A stretch of 64,000 nt of DNA, from the NCBI GenBank assembly GCA_963728295.1, contig CAVSKB010000019.1, forward strand, positions 1,054,001 through 1,118,000. Reading direction: 5' to 3'. Made by a program: the position numbers and the translations under genes. This document shows positions 43,837-54,343 of the stretch, one piece after another (positions within the stretch are counted from its first letter, which is position 1; every line of letters begins with the position of its first letter). The notes beneath the pieces are model-generated. The model did no database searches, was not told the origin of the DNA, and was given only the letters and a program-made list of their open reading frames with translations. This DNA comes from DATJKD01 sp963728295. Lineage in GTDB: Bacteria > Pseudomonadota > Gammaproteobacteria > Steroidobacterales > Steroidobacteraceae.

Positions 43837-43864
43837 ACTTTACCTACGAACATTGAAAGGTCAA
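43837..43864 (-). promoter_or_regulatory. promoter of the 43804-to-34309 run
   Basis: Minus strand TTGACC (43859-43864), 16-bp spacer, TAAAGT (43837-43842). An imperfect dyad GTTTGCTAC ... CCTACGAAC (43830-43851, plus-strand reading) overlaps the -10 and spacer and could be a TetR-type operator. The minus-strand SDR starts 33 bp downstream. Confidence 0.55.
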
Positions 43865-43910
43865 CCGCCGGCTGGGCTTCGTTTCGCGGAATCATAGGGC
43901 CTGTTGACTG

Positions 43911-45511
43911 ATGACCTCGCAGGAAGCCGACGAGCTAACCATCCCCGGGATCCTGGCCCGCGCGGCCCGCCGTCATGGGGATGCAACCGCCGTCGAGGAC
44001 GGCTCTCTTACTCTCAGTTTCAGCGGCCTGGAGGCGGCAAGTATCGAGGCGGCCGCGGGCTTCCTTGCGGCCGGCATCGGCCGGGGCGATCGCGTCGGCG
44101 ATCTGGGCGCCGAACCAGGCGGCGTGGATCGTCGCGGCAATCGGCGCGCAAACCGTGGGCGCCGCGATCATCCCGCTCAACACGCGGCTGAAGGGTCGGG
44201 AAGCGGGCGACATCCTGCGGCGCAGTCGCGCGCGCGCGCTCTTCACGGTGGGCGAGTTCCTGGGCACCCGTTACCCGGAGCTGCTCGAGGCCGAAGCGCT
44301 CCCGGATCTCGCGCTCACCGTGCTCCTTGACGCCGCGACCGTGCCCGAGACCGGCCACGCCCGACGCACGGTGGGCTGGCGGGATTTCCTGGATCGAGGC
44401 CGCGCCATCCCGAGCGCCGAGCCGCTCAGGCTGCGCGCGGCGCTGCGCGGCCAGGACCTCGCCGACATCATGTTCACCTCGGGCACGACCGGCCGGCCGA
44501 AGGGCGTGATGTCGGCGCACGAGCAGAACGTCCGCGCCTTTACCGCGTGGAGCGAGTTCGTCGGGCTTACGCGCGGCGACCGGTACCTCATCGTCAATCC
44601 GTTCTTCCACGCCTTCGGCTACAAGGCGGGCTGGCTCGCCTGCCTGATCACCGGTGCCGCGTATCTCCCCGCTCGCCGTATTCGACGCCACCGCGGCGCT
44701 CACGCGCATCGAGCGCGAACGGATCACGGTGTTGCCGGGGCCGCCGACGCTTTTCCAGACGCTGCTCGCGCACGAGGCGCTCGGGCGGCACGACATCTCG
44801 TCGCTGCGGCTCGCGGTGACGGGCGCGGCCACGGTGCCGCCGTCGCTCATCGAGAAGATGCTGAGCGTGCTCGGCTTCGAGACCGTGGTCACCGGCTACG
44901 GGCTCACCGAGAGCATGGGCATCGTCACGATGTGCCGGCCCGGCGACAGCGTCGAGCGCATCGCGCTCACCTGCGGCGTGCCGATTCCTGGTGTCGAAGT
45001 GCGGTGCGTCGACGAACAGGGCCGCACGGTTCCGCGCGGCGAACCGGGGGAGGTGCTGGTCCGCGGCTACAACGTCATGCGCGGCTATCTCGACGATCCC
45101 GTCGCGACCGCGGAGGCGATCGATCCGGAGGGCTGGCTGCACACCGGCGACGTCGGCGTCCTCGACGCCGAGGGGTACCTGCGCATCACCGATCGTCGCA
45201 AGGACATGTACATCGCGGGCGGTTTCAACTGCTACCCGGCCGAGATCGAGAAGATCATGGCGGCACACCCCGGCGTCGCGCAGGTCGCGGTGATCGGCAT
45301 CCCCGATCCGCGCCTTGGCGAGGTCGGGCAGGCGTTCGTCATCCGACGCGCGGGCACGGCACTCGACGAGACCACGCTCCTCGCCTGGTGCCGCGATAAC
45401 ATGGCCAATTACAAGGTGCCGAGGCGAATCGAGTTCGTTGATGCGTTGCCCACCAATGCCGCGGGAAAGGTTCAGAAGTTCGCGCTCCGCGGCGGGCAGC
45501 CCGCTGCCTGA
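43911..45511 (+). CDS. ANL-family acyl-CoA ligase (FadD3-like size), two frameshifts
   Basis: About 533 residues once joined. Start ATG 43911. Shift 1 near 44096: one extra G turns RVAIWAPNQAAW into another frame. Shift 2 near 44667: one extra C in CCCC before PLAVFDATAALTRIE. Motifs: MFTSGTTGRPKGVMSAH, TGYGLTESMG, GWLHTGDVGVLD, YLRITDRRKDMYIAGGFN and the lysine motif TNAAGKVQKFALR. It makes an acyl-CoA from a free acid. Divergent from the SDR operon; probably first step of the island branch. Confidence 0.85.
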
Positions 45512-46878
45512 GCTCACGCGGCACCGAGCGATCTCGCTGGCCGGGATCGCACTGCTCGCCGCTTGCTTGCAGCTGCCCGGCACCGGCAGCGCCGCGACAG
45601 CCTCAGCAATGCCGGCGATCACCGACGATGCGGCGCTCTCCGCCGCGGTCGTCACCGCGCGGGAGCGCTTTCTCGCACGCCAGCCCTTCGACCGCTTCGA
45701 CGTCACGGCGCTGCAGCGACGACGCCAATGGTCGCTGGCGGCGCGGAAGCTTCGGCGGCAGCGCCCTCGCCTACCCCGCGAGCACGGTCAAGCTCGCATA
45801 CCTCGTGGCCGCAGTGCACTGGTGCGCCGAGCACGATCGGCCGCCCGACTGCCTCGACGCCGACGTTCGGCCGATGGTGATCGAGTCCGATAACGTGGCG
45901 ACCGGCCGCGTCGTCGATGCGCTCTCCGGTGCGCCGAATCTCGAGTCCGGCACCGATGCCGAGTTCGACGCCTGGCTCGCCAAGCGGCGTTACACCGAGC
46001 GACTGCTCGCCGGGTACGGGCTGCTGGGCGGCCAGCGTGTGCTCAATAAGACCTGGCCGACGAATTCGGGTGAGGAGCCTGTCGGCTTCGAGAAGCTCTC
46101 GATCGCGCGTATCGGCCGCAACGCGCTGGCGCCGGACGATTCCGCGCGGCTCATGCTCGCAATCGAGGAAGGCGTGATCGAGCCGCAGGCGACGAATTAC
46201 ATGAAGAGCCTGCTGCAGCGGGAGCGCTACGGTGGCCACGGAGGCTACGGTCGCGGTCTCCCGCCCGGCACCGACTTCCGCGCCAAGAACGGCCTCGCCT
46301 ACGACACGCTGGAGGAGATCGCCGCTTTCACGCTGCCCGACGGCCGACGCTTCGTCATCGCCGCGTTCAGCAACGGGCTCGACAAGGAGGATCCGCCGCA
46401 CGACGTCGCCACTCTCGGCGGATTCGTCGAGGAGCTGCTCGCCGCGTTGCCATCCGCGGACCGCGATGCCGACGCATGGGCCCGGATTTCCGCTGCAACG
46501 GATACGACTGACGGGCCGACCGGCTGGCGTCGGGTCGCGCGCCGCGGCGCACGCTCGAGCTCGGGCGCTGTCTACGAGAGCGACTCGGCCGGCGCCGTGT
46601 TTTCCTGGCATGTGCCGTTGCCGGCGCCCGGGCGCTACGAGCTCGCGGTCTGGTATCCCGCGGCTGAGGGCCAGGCGACGAACGCGGTGTATTCGGCAGG
46701 CGGTGCGGCAGAAGCACCGCTGGCGATGCTCGACCAGCGGCGCTGGAATGCGCGCTGGCTGCCGCTCGGCACTGTCGAGGCGGCCGCACCGGCACTCGTC
46801 GTCACGGTACGCAACGCAGGGACCGGAACGCTCGTGGCCGATGCGCTGCGCATCGTTGCCGTGCCGATGGTCCATTGA
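45462..46878 (+). CDS. class A beta-lactamase-fold serine hydrolase with C-terminal golvesin/Xly-like domain, one frameshift
   Basis: About 470 residues. Start ATG 45462 overlaps the ligase 3' end by 50 bp. Signal ISLAGIALLAACLQLPGTGS, then a frame change near 45718 into DDANGRWRRGSFGG. Catalytic Ser/Lys are in YPASTVKLAYLV, SDN-type motif IESDNVATGRV; a third motif KNGLA is near DFRAKNGLAYD. The last 110 residues (GAVYESDSAGAVFSWHVPLP onward) look like a golvesin/Xly CBD-type beta domain. It probably works outside the cytoplasm as a D-Ala peptidase or esterase; antibiotic hydrolysis is not implied. Confidence 0.75.
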
Positions 46879-46916
46879 TTTCAGGCTGACGGGAAAGAGA
46901 GCCCCCGCGCCACCCG

Positions 46917-47833
46917 ATGCTCCGCCTGGACAAGCTACGCGAGCTGACCCTGCGCTTCGCGCCGGGACCGGGACGTCCGTGTCACCTGAGCGCGGCGAGC
47001 GGGCTGGTGCACGTCGGCGATCGTCTTTACGTCATTGCGGACGATGAGCACCAACTCGGCGTGTTTTCCGCCGAGGGCAGCGAGCCTGGCACGTTGTTGA
47101 CCGTGCTGCCGGGCCGCCTCCCGGATTCGACCCCGGAGCGAAAGGCAGCGAAGGCAGATCTTGAAGCGCTGACGCGTCTGCCCGCAATGCTCGAATTTCC
47201 GCACGGTGTGCTGTTCGCGCTCGGCTCGGGATCCCGGCCAAACCGCGAAGTGGGCGCATTGATCGAGCTCGACGCATGGGGTCTCGCGCACGAGCCGGCC
47301 ATCCAGGTCAATCTGCGCAGACTCTATTCCGCGCTCGGACCCGTCTGCCCGCACTCAATATCGAGGGCGCGTTCACCACCGCCGATCATTTCTGTCTTCT
47401 GCATCGGGGCAACAAGCGCGATTCCACCAATGCCTGCGTCCGCCTCCCGCTGCGGGCAACGCTCGATTCGCTGGCGGAGGGGAACCCGGTCGGTGCAACG
47501 ATGCCGCTGGACATCCGAACCTTCGACCTGGGTGCAATCCGCGGCGTGCCGCTTTGTTTCACCGATGGTGCCGCCCTGCCCGACGGGCGTTTCGTATTCA
47601 CGGCCGTGGCCGAGGACACGGAAGACAGCTACGAGGACGGCCCCTGCCAGGGCGCCGCTGTCGGGCTCGTGGACGTGGATGGACGGGTGTGCATGCTCGA
47701 GCACCTCGAGCGATGTCACAAGATCGAGGGAGTCGCTGCACGACTCGACGGCGGAATCATTCACCTGCTGCTGGTCACGGATCCCGACGACCCGGCGCTT
47801 CCGGCCGAAGTGCTGGCGGGAACCCTGCGATGA
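46917..47833 (+). CDS. DUF6929-like beta-propeller-type protein, one frameshift
   Basis: About 305 residues. First half: HLSAASGLVHVGDRLYVIAD, ADLEALTRLPAMLEFPHGV, FALGSGSRPNREVGA. The frame changes near 47338 and continues LNIEGAFTTADHFCLLHRGN, DLGAIRGVPLCFTDGAALPD and YEDGPCQGAAVGLVDVDG. The pattern fits a family I know as DUF6929, of unknown function. No signal peptide. It follows the beta-lactamase-fold gene by 38 bp. Confidence 0.6.
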
Positions 47834-47839
47834 GCCGGA

Positions 47840-48241
47840 TCAGTCTCGCGCGATTGCCGCACCGCGCGCAGCAAGCAGTTCGCGCAGCACCGAGCGGTGA
47901 CAGCGCGCCTCGTCGGCGCAATAGCAGCCGACGGCGAACGCCGCGTGGTGCGACAGGGCGGCGAGCGTATCCAGCAACGCGCGGTTCTCCGGGGTCTTCA
48001 TCTCGGCGCGGTATCGGCGCACGAAGTTGCGCCACGCCCGCGCGTCGTCGTCCGCGGTTGCCGCCTGCGCCAGCTTCAGCAGCGATTCGCTGGGAGCCAG
48101 GTTCGGCAGCCAGACGTCGTAGAGATCGCGCTTCGCGTACTCGGACTTCGGCACACCGCGCGGTGGCCGACGCACCGTGCCGATGCGAAGTCCCTCCCCG
48201 GGATGCCGGGGACTGCCGAGGCGGACTATCCGTAAAGTCAT
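47840..48241 (-). CDS. DUF488-family protein
   Basis: 133 residues, compact cytoplasmic protein. Features: IVRLGSPRHPGEGLRIGTVR, YDVWLPNLAPS, and a C-terminal GCYCADEARCHRSVL with three cysteines. DUF488 members are widespread and unassigned. It converges with the DUF6929-like gene with a 6-bp gap. Confidence 0.8.
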   Translation of the reverse strand: MTLRIVRLGSPRHPGEGLRIGTVRRPPRGVPKSEYAKRDLYDVWLPNLAPSESLLKLAQAATADDDARAWRNFVRRYRAEMKTPENRALLDTLAALSHHAAFAVGCYCADEARCHRSVLRELLAARGAAIARD

Positions 48242-48277
48242 GCCAAATCTAGTCGCTCCACAACGACGACGCAGCGG

Positions 48278-48283
48278 TTGACA
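48278..48283 (+). promoter_or_regulatory. possible -35 element of the 48362 gene
   Basis: Perfect TTGACA 79 bp before the start codon. Only weak -10 candidates follow at the right distance (GAAATG after 17 bp), so the promoter is tentative. Confidence 0.3.
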
Positions 48284-48361
48284 TTGCCCCGCGTACGTCG
48301 GAAATGGAACTAGGTTGCCGATACGGTAGTCTTACTGCCCTCGCCCCTCAAGGATGCCTCC

Positions 48362-48700
48362 ATGAACAAACTCATTGTGATTGCTGTCGCTGCCGCTACC
48401 AGCATGCTCCCCGTCTTCGCCTTCGCCGGCGAGGTTTTCGGCGTCGTGAAGGGTGCCTCGGGCGCCGTTGACGGCGCGGAAGTCGCTGCCAAGTGCGGTG
48501 ACCAGGCTTACGGGCCCGTAAAGACGGACAAGAAGGGGTCCTACCGGCTGGTCATCGGTCAAACCGGCAAGTGCACGCTGACGGTTACGCACGACGGCAA
48601 GTCGGCAACGATGAACGTCGTGTCCTTCGACGACCCGACGCAATCCGACGTAGTGCTCGCGGTCGGAGCGGACGGCACGCTGACGGCCAAGCGCGGCTGA
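48362..48700 (+). CDS. exported carboxypeptidase-regulatory-like beta-domain protein
   Basis: 112 residues, ATG 48362 with AAGGA eight bases upstream. Signal peptide LIVIAVAAATSMLPVFAFA. The mature part is a single beta-sandwich: VFGVVKGASGAVDGAEVAA, YGPVKTDKKGSYRLVIGQ and ATMNVVSFDDPTQSDVVLA, like the regulatory domain after M14 peptidases. One Cys pair (Cys45, Cys71 by eye) may form a disulfide. Function unknown; a membrane protein gene follows by 20 bp. Confidence 0.75.
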   Translation: MNKLIVIAVAAATSMLPVFAFAGEVFGVVKGASGAVDGAEVAAKCGDQAYGPVKTDKKGSYRLVIGQTGKCTLTVTHDGKSATMNVVSFDDPTQSDVVLAVGADGTLTAKRG

Positions 48701-48720
48701 GCCGGAGGAGGCACGACGCG

Positions 48721-49611
48721 ATGGCGGACCCTCCAAAGCGGAAGGACGGATGGGACAAGTTCGGCGTGCTGCTGCAGCCTGTGGGCGGCCTGCTGACTGC
48801 GATGGCGGTCGCGTTCCTCGGTGTCACCGGCTCGCGCGCGCTGGAGGAACGCCAGTCACGCGACTCGAACGCGCGTCTCTACTCCGAGCTGATGAGCCAG
48901 CGCGAGGTCGCGGAATCGACTCTGCGCAAGGACGTGCTCGGAGCGATCCTGCAGGAATACCTGCAGGCGAGCCCGACCGATCTCGACGCCAAGGTGCTGC
49001 AGCTCGAGCTGCTGTCGAACAACTTCCACGACTCGCTCGATCTGCGTCCGCTGTTCCACGATCTGCAGCGCAAGCTGCTCAAGTTGCCGGAAAGCTCCGA
49101 CCAGCAGGAGCTTCTGTTGCGCATCGAGAACCTGGCGCGCGAAGTCACGTCGAAGCAGCTTTTCACGCTGCAGGGCCGCGGCGCGCGGTTCAGCCGGCCC
49201 GTCGATCTGGCGGAGCTGGACGCGGCGGGCAACGGCAGCCTGCCGCTGACACCGGAGCCACAGACGCTCAAGATCGGCGAGCACAAGTGCGACATCGCCG
49301 TGCTGCTGCGTTCCGCCGACCGGCGCACCCGCAACATCCGCGTGCGGCTCGAGGCGAGCGCCTGCAACGGGACGGACATCCAGACCCTGAACACGACCTT
49401 CGACGTCGGCTTCTACGACTTTCCGATCATCGACAACACCCGCCTGCCAAACGGCTGGCGCTGTGCGGTCGTGCTCACCAACTGGGTCGAGGACTTTGCC
49501 GAGCTGACGACGATCTGCTTCCCGGGCGAGTACGCGAGTCTCAAGGACCGCCCGTACTACGAGGAAGTCATCCAGAAGCTCCGTGAGCAGTCGGACGCGC
49601 CGTCCACGTGA
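48721..49611 (+). CDS. unrecognised single-pass membrane protein
   Basis: 296 residues from ATG 48721, GGAGGAGG about ten bases upstream. One membrane helix near residues 18-38 (LLQPVGGLLTAMAVAFLGVT), then a charged coiled-coil-like region (SRALEERQSRDSNARLYSEL, LFHDLQRKLLKLPESSDQQE) and a beta-rich C-terminus with CNGTDIQTLNTTFDVGFYDF and CAVVLTNWVEDF. I do not recognise the family. It may be anchored inside with a periplasmic or cytoplasmic sensor-like domain. Confidence 0.6.
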   Translation: MADPPKRKDGWDKFGVLLQPVGGLLTAMAVAFLGVTGSRALEERQSRDSNARLYSELMSQREVAESTLRKDVLGAILQEYLQASPTDLDAKVLQLELLSNNFHDSLDLRPLFHDLQRKLLKLPESSDQQELLLRIENLAREVTSKQLFTLQGRGARFSRPVDLAELDAAGNGSLPLTPEPQTLKIGEHKCDIAVLLRSADRRTRNIRVRLEASACNGTDIQTLNTTFDVGFYDFPIIDNTRLPNGWRCAVVLTNWVEDFAELTTICFPGEYASLKDRPYYEEVIQKLREQSDAPST

Positions 49612-49620
49612 CGGGCGAGC

Positions 49621-50055
49621 TCATCCGCAGCTCACGGCGGAGATCCGCCCCTTCTCGTCGAGCGTGAAGCTCAATCGATCCGCCCGGAACTCCATGGTCA
49701 CGATCTGCCCTGGCCGCAGCGCGCGCTCGACGCGCGCGCCAGCGGTCACTCGCGCCTCCTCGCCGAGCTCAGGGGTGTAGACCTCGCCCACCAATCGCTG
49801 CGCGGGTTCCGCGTTGCAGCCGTCGCCAGTCGCCGAAGGGGCCTCGGCCTGCGCAGGAAGCTCGCCGGCCGGCGCCACCGGTGTGGACTCGGCCTGTTCC
49901 GGCTCCGTGGGCACGGGCTCGGACGGGGCGGGCTCGGTCGTCGCGGCGGGCGGGGGCGATACGGCGGCCCCAGGCGTGCTGCCTGCATCCTCGCGCCGAT
50001 TGCACGCCGTCGCGGCCGTCACTGCGATCAGCATCAACAGGACCGTTCGTTTCAT
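49621..50055 (-). CDS. peptidase inhibitor I78-like lipoprotein
   Basis: 144 residues from ATG 50055 (CAGGAGAGG upstream). Signal RTVLLMLIAVTAATAC ends in a Cys that may be lipidated. A long Pro/Glu/Ala linker follows. The C-terminal 65 residues match the I78 inhibitor pattern: CNAEPAQRLVGEVYTPE, EEARVTAGARVERALRPGQI and FRADRLSFTLDEKGRISAVS, ending CG. I78 proteins inhibit serine peptidases such as elastase and subtilisin. Its role may be protection of the envelope. Confidence 0.8.
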   Translation of the reverse strand: MKRTVLLMLIAVTAATACNRREDAGSTPGAAVSPPPAATTEPAPSEPVPTEPEQAESTPVAPAGELPAQAEAPSATGDGCNAEPAQRLVGEVYTPELGEEARVTAGARVERALRPGQIVTMEFRADRLSFTLDEKGRISAVSCG

Positions 50056-50098
50056 CGTCCTCTCCTGAAAATGGCTCGGAGCCACTCGTGCGCCGAGT

Positions 50099-51388
50099 TT
50101 ATGGGTGGCGATAGACGACGCCGTCCCTCATCACGAAGTCGACCTTGCTCGTGAGCGCGATGTCGGCGATCGGATCGCCGGGCACCGCGACGACGTCGGC
50201 GCGAAAGCCGGGCTCGAGCTGGCCGATGTCGGTCACGCCGAGCACCTGCGCGGCGTTGTACGTCGCGGTCTGCAGCGCGGTCGCGGCCGGCATGCCGGTG
50301 TCGACCATGGAGCCGAACTCGCGCGCGTTGTCGCCATGCAGCGCAACACCCTGGTCCGTTCCGAAGCCGATCTTCACGCCCGCGCGCCAGGCCTTGCCGA
50401 AGGTGTCCTGGATCTGCGCGCCGATCCGCGCGGCCTTGGGTCGCACGATCTCGGGATAGAAACCGGGGATCTTGGCCTTCTCCGCGACGAACAGGCCCGC
50501 GCTGATCGTCGGCACGTACCAGGTGCCGTGCTTCTTCATCAGCTCGAAGATCTCCTCATCCATGTAGGTGCCGTGCTCGATCGAGGTGACGCCGCCCTCG
50601 ATCGCGCGGCGCATCCCCTCCTTGCCGTGCGCGTGCGCGGCGACCGTGAAACCGTAGTCGTGCGCGGTTTCGACGATGGCGCGCACTTCCTCGACGGTGA
50701 ACTGCGGCGCATCGCCGCTCTTCGCGAAGCTCAGCACGCCGCCGGTGGCGGTGATCTTGATCAGGTCGGAGCCGTCCTTGTAGCGCTGCCGGACCGCCTG
50801 GCGCGCCTCATCGACACCATTGATCACGCCCTCCGTCGGGCCCGGCGGTCCGAGCGCCTCGGCGATCTCGGAATTGAGCCCATTGTTCGGGTCGCCGTGA
50901 CCGCCGGTGGTAGAGATCAACTTGCCCGCGGCATATACCCGCGGTCCCTTGACGTATCCCTGGTTGATCGCGTTGCGCACGGCGATCGAGACACGTCCGC
51001 CCAGGTCGCGCACCGTCGTGAAACCCGCGAGAAGCGTCTTCTCAGCGTAGCTGACCGATCGGTACGCAAAATCGGCGTCATCGAGCCGGAACCGCTCCGA
51101 GTAGCTGTCCGGGTTCGATTCCTGCGACAGGTGCACGTGCAGATCGATCCAGCCGGGCATGCAGGTGTGACCCGCGAGATCGAGGGTCTCGGCCCCGGCG
51201 ACGTTCGCGCGCTCGCGCAGCACCTGCGCGATGCGACCGTCGGTGACTACGATCGTGCGCGCGCCGAGCAGGCGCGCGGTTTTCGAATCGTAGACGTCGC
51301 CGCATTGCAGAGCGGTCGTGGCTGCGCCCGCTGCTGCGGGAGCGGCGATGAGGATCGCGAGCAGCGCGGACGAACGGATCGGGTGCAT
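50099..51388 (-). CDS. exported metal-dependent amidohydrolase (imidazolonepropionase-like/prolidase type)
   Basis: 429 residues from ATG 51388 (GAGGACACTCC before it). Signal RSSALLAILIAAPAAAGA. Metal-site residues: DLHVHLSQE (HxH), carbamylated-Lys candidate in DLIKITATGG, AAHAHGKEG, SIEHGTYMDE and GTDQGVALHG. The family cleaves Xaa-Pro dipeptides or related cyclic amides, and acts in the periplasm. It is divergent from the large TolB-like gene with 78 bp between starts. Confidence 0.85.
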   Translation of the reverse strand: MHPIRSSALLAILIAAPAAAGAATTALQCGDVYDSKTARLLGARTIVVTDGRIAQVLRERANVAGAETLDLAGHTCMPGWIDLHVHLSQESNPDSYSERFRLDDADFAYRSVSYAEKTLLAGFTTVRDLGGRVSIAVRNAINQGYVKGPRVYAAGKLISTTGGHGDPNNGLNSEIAEALGPPGPTEGVINGVDEARQAVRQRYKDGSDLIKITATGGVLSFAKSGDAPQFTVEEVRAIVETAHDYGFTVAAHAHGKEGMRRAIEGGVTSIEHGTYMDEEIFELMKKHGTWYVPTISAGLFVAEKAKIPGFYPEIVRPKAARIGAQIQDTFGKAWRAGVKIGFGTDQGVALHGDNAREFGSMVDTGMPAATALQTATYNAAQVLGVTDIGQLEPGFRADVVAVPGDPIADIALTSKVDFVMRDGVVYRHP

Positions 51389-51466
51389 GGAGTGTCCTCG
51401 AAGTCGGGCGCGCATTATTTCCGTTGTCGGTGCCGGTATCCAGTATTGCAGCTATCCTTCGCCTCC

Positions 51467-52095
51467 ATGTCCTGGCTGGCGGAACTGAAAAAACGCAAGG
51501 TGTTTCGCGTGGCTGCCGCCTATGCGGTGGTCGGATGGCTGCTCGTCCAGGTGGCCTCGGTGTTCCTCCCTGCGCTCAACCTGCCACCCTGGACGGTCAC
51601 GTTCACCACCGTCCTGCTGCTGCTCGGGTTCCCAATCGCGCTGGTCCTCGCCTGGAGCTTCGACGTCGTCCGCGATCGCGGCGTCACGCAACCCGCCACG
51701 GCCGGTCTGCCCACCAGCGTCCAGCCGCGCTCCATCGTCGTGCTGCCGTTCGCGAACATGAGCGAGGACGCGGCGCAGAAGCACTTCGCGGACGGCATCG
51801 TCGAGGACCTGACGACGCGGCTGCAGGCGCTGCCGGGTCTCAAGGTCATGTCCCGGCAGTCCGCGTCTGCCTACCAGGGCCGCCAGGTCGACGCGCGTAC
51901 GATTTCGCGCGAGCTCGGCTGTCAGTACGTCGTCGAAGGCAGCGTCCGCAAGATCGACGACCGGATGCGCGTGACCGCCCAGCTCATCGACGCACCGAAG
52001 GACGAGCATGTCTGGGCCGAGCGCTACGACCGCCGGCTCGAGGATGCGTTCGCGCTTCAGGACGAGATCTGCGACCGGATCGTCGCGGCGATCCA
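51467..52095 (+). repeat. near-identical 629-bp block, member 1
   Basis: First 629 bases of copy 1 match 54344-54972 with about 17 differences by eye (roughly 97 percent), mostly silent third positions; identity stops abruptly after GCGGCGATCCAG. Confidence 0.85.
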
Positions 52096-54323
52096 GGCGC
52101 GCCTCGCACCCGTCGACGAGCCCGCAGTCCAGGTCGCGGGCCCCACAGCCAGCCTGGTGAAGCCCGAGATACGCGCCCGCCTCGGCGTCCTGATGCGGCA
52201 GGTCCTTCGCACCTGGTGGACGATTCCCGGTGCGCTCGCGCTCGTCGCGCTCGCAGGTGCCCTCACCTGGACGCTGCAGCAGCGTGGCCGCGAGCGGTGG
52301 GCGCGTGAAGAAGCGCTGCCACAGCTCGAAGCGCTCATCGGCCAGGACGATCATGTGGCGGCGTTCGATCTTGCGACGCGGATCGCGCGGGTGATCCCGA
52401 ACGATCCACGGCTGAAGGCCCTCGAACCCGCGTACACCGCGCCGATCACGCTGACCAGCGACCCGGCGGGAGCTACTGTGTCCTTTCGACCGTACGACAG
52501 CACGGACGCAGACTGGCGGCCGATCGGCCAGACGCCCTTGACCGGTGTGACGATGCCGTGGGCGTCGGCCTGTGGAAGCTCGAGCATCCCGGCCTGTCGA
52601 CCGGCGTATTTGCGATGCGCAATCCCGGGGTCCAGTTTGCGGAACACTCCGGATCCGCTCTGCGTCAGCGCTTTCAGGAGCACCGATTTTCACGCTGCGC
52701 CTCGCGGACGCGGCAGCGGCGCCGGCCGAGCATGGTGCTGGTGCCGGCCAGCAGACGCTGCCGGTACGCACTCGTCCAGCCCGGAAAGCGCCGGTTGCTC
52801 TGCCAGCCCTTTTTCATCGACCAATTCGAGGTCACGCAACCGCGAGTACATGGAGTTCGTCGATGCAGGCGGTTACGATTCGAGCGAGTACTGGCACGAG
52901 CTTGCCGCTCGGCAGAACGGAACGGCCGGACTGGCAGGACGACGGTTGCGCGGTTCGTCGACGCGACCGGCCGCCCGGGACCGGCGACCTGGGAAGTCGG
53001 GCCGCTACCCGTGACGGGATGCGGGCGATCACCCGGTCGACGGGGGTGAGCTGGTTCGAGGCCGCCGCCTACGCCCGGTTTCGCGGCAAGAGCCTGCCGA
53101 CCGCCTATCACTGGTATCGCGCAGCCTTCTCGTTGAATGAGTCCTCGGAGTCGCTGGCGTCTGCGATCGTGGGCGCCAGCAACTTCTCCGGCAAGGGCAC
53201 CTCGCGCGTCGGCGAGTTCGCCGGCATCGGGCCGTGGGGCACCTACGACATGGCCGGCAACGCACGCGAATGGCTCTGGAACATGTCGGAGGATCGGCGC
53301 TGGATCGCCGGGGGCGCATGGAGCGAGCTGCCCTATTTATTCTGGAACCAGATTGAATCCGCCGACCCCTGGGACCGGTCACCCATCAATGGCATTCGCT
53401 GCATGCGGTCGCTGCCGGGCGAAACGATCTCCGCAGAACTCCTCGAGCCGGCCAGGCAATCGTCGGTAGATTTCTCGGCCCTCGAGCCAGTTTCGGAGCC
53501 GACGTACGCAGTGCTGGCCGAGCAGCTGAGCTACGTTTCGTCGACGCCGCAGCCGCAGGTTGAGCCGGTCGACTCGGACGATCCACACTGGCGCCGCGAG
53601 CGGATCACGCTGCCGACCGGCTATGACGACACGCAATTTGAAGTCCACCTGTTCCTGCCAACCCACGGGTCGCCGCCATACCAAGCCGTGTTCTACGTAC
53701 CTCACGCGGGGTACACGATGCGTCCCTTCGATCTGGACGAGTTCGATCCTGCGCACGCCGGACAGTCGCTCGACTTCATCCTCAAATCCGGCCGTGCGCT
53801 CGTGGTGGTCGCGATCGACGGCTCCTTCAATCGACACTGGCCGCCCGAGCGTCGGGAGACGATGAGCGAGGCCGATCGACTGAGGACGCGTCTGCGCCAC
53901 TCGCGCGAGGATCTCGGCCGCACAATCGACTACTTGACCAGCCGCGATGACATTGATGCCGGTTCCCTAGGCTGGTTCGGCGACAGCTACGGTGGAATCT
54001 GGATGATCCCGATTCTGGCTGTCGAGAAGCGCTTCCGCACCGCGGTGCTAATACGCAGTGGCGTCCGCCTCGCAAACGTTCCACAGGCAGAACAGCCATA
54101 CAACTACGCGCCGCGCATCATGCAACCAGTGCTGATGCTGAACGGCCGCTGGGACATATACGTCAGTCCTGTTTCCCAACAGCGCTTATTCGACCTGCTC
54201 GGCGCGTCACCGTCGGAAAAGCGATTGGTGCAGTACGACGCGGGTCACGGCATCCTGCCGCAGAACCAGCTCGTCCGCGAGACGCTCGACTGGTATGACA
54301 AGTATCTCGGCCCGACGCGTTGA
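51467..54323 (+). CDS. TolB-like/PEGA/SUMF1/alpha-beta hydrolase multidomain membrane protein (copy 1), frameshifted
   Basis: About 950 residues. N-terminus MSWLAELKKRKVFRVAAAYA with two membrane helices (residues about 18-36 and 45-63), then a TolB-N-like domain SIVVLPFANMSEDAAQKHFA and VVEGSVRKIDDRMRVTAQLI (adenylate-cyclase-associated type), a third helix WTIPGALALVALAGALTWTL, and a PEGA domain ITLTSDPAGATVSFRPYDS. From 52556 to about 53045 several single-base shifts cross a SUMF1 domain (FFIDQFEVT, REYMEFVDAGGY, GVSWFEAAAYARFRGKSLPT, YDMAGNAREWLW). The C-terminal hydrolase has WFGDSYGGIW, NGRWDIYV and DAGHGIL. Known relatives are fused to protein kinases; here a TolB/TM module takes that place. 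Biological role unknown. Confidence 0.75.
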
Positions 54324-54343
54324 CCGGCGTATTCTTCGCCTCC

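Noticed and set aside
45462..46878. Antibiotic-resistance beta-lactamase
   Set aside because: The fold motifs are shared by many peptidases and esterases, and context is catabolic; nothing shows beta-lactam specificity.
50105..51466. N-terminal 454 codons ahead of the TolB-like protein in the same frame
   Set aside because: They are the antisense of the amidohydrolase gene at 50099-51388; the TolB-like protein begins at ATG 51467, mirrored by the second copy at 54344.
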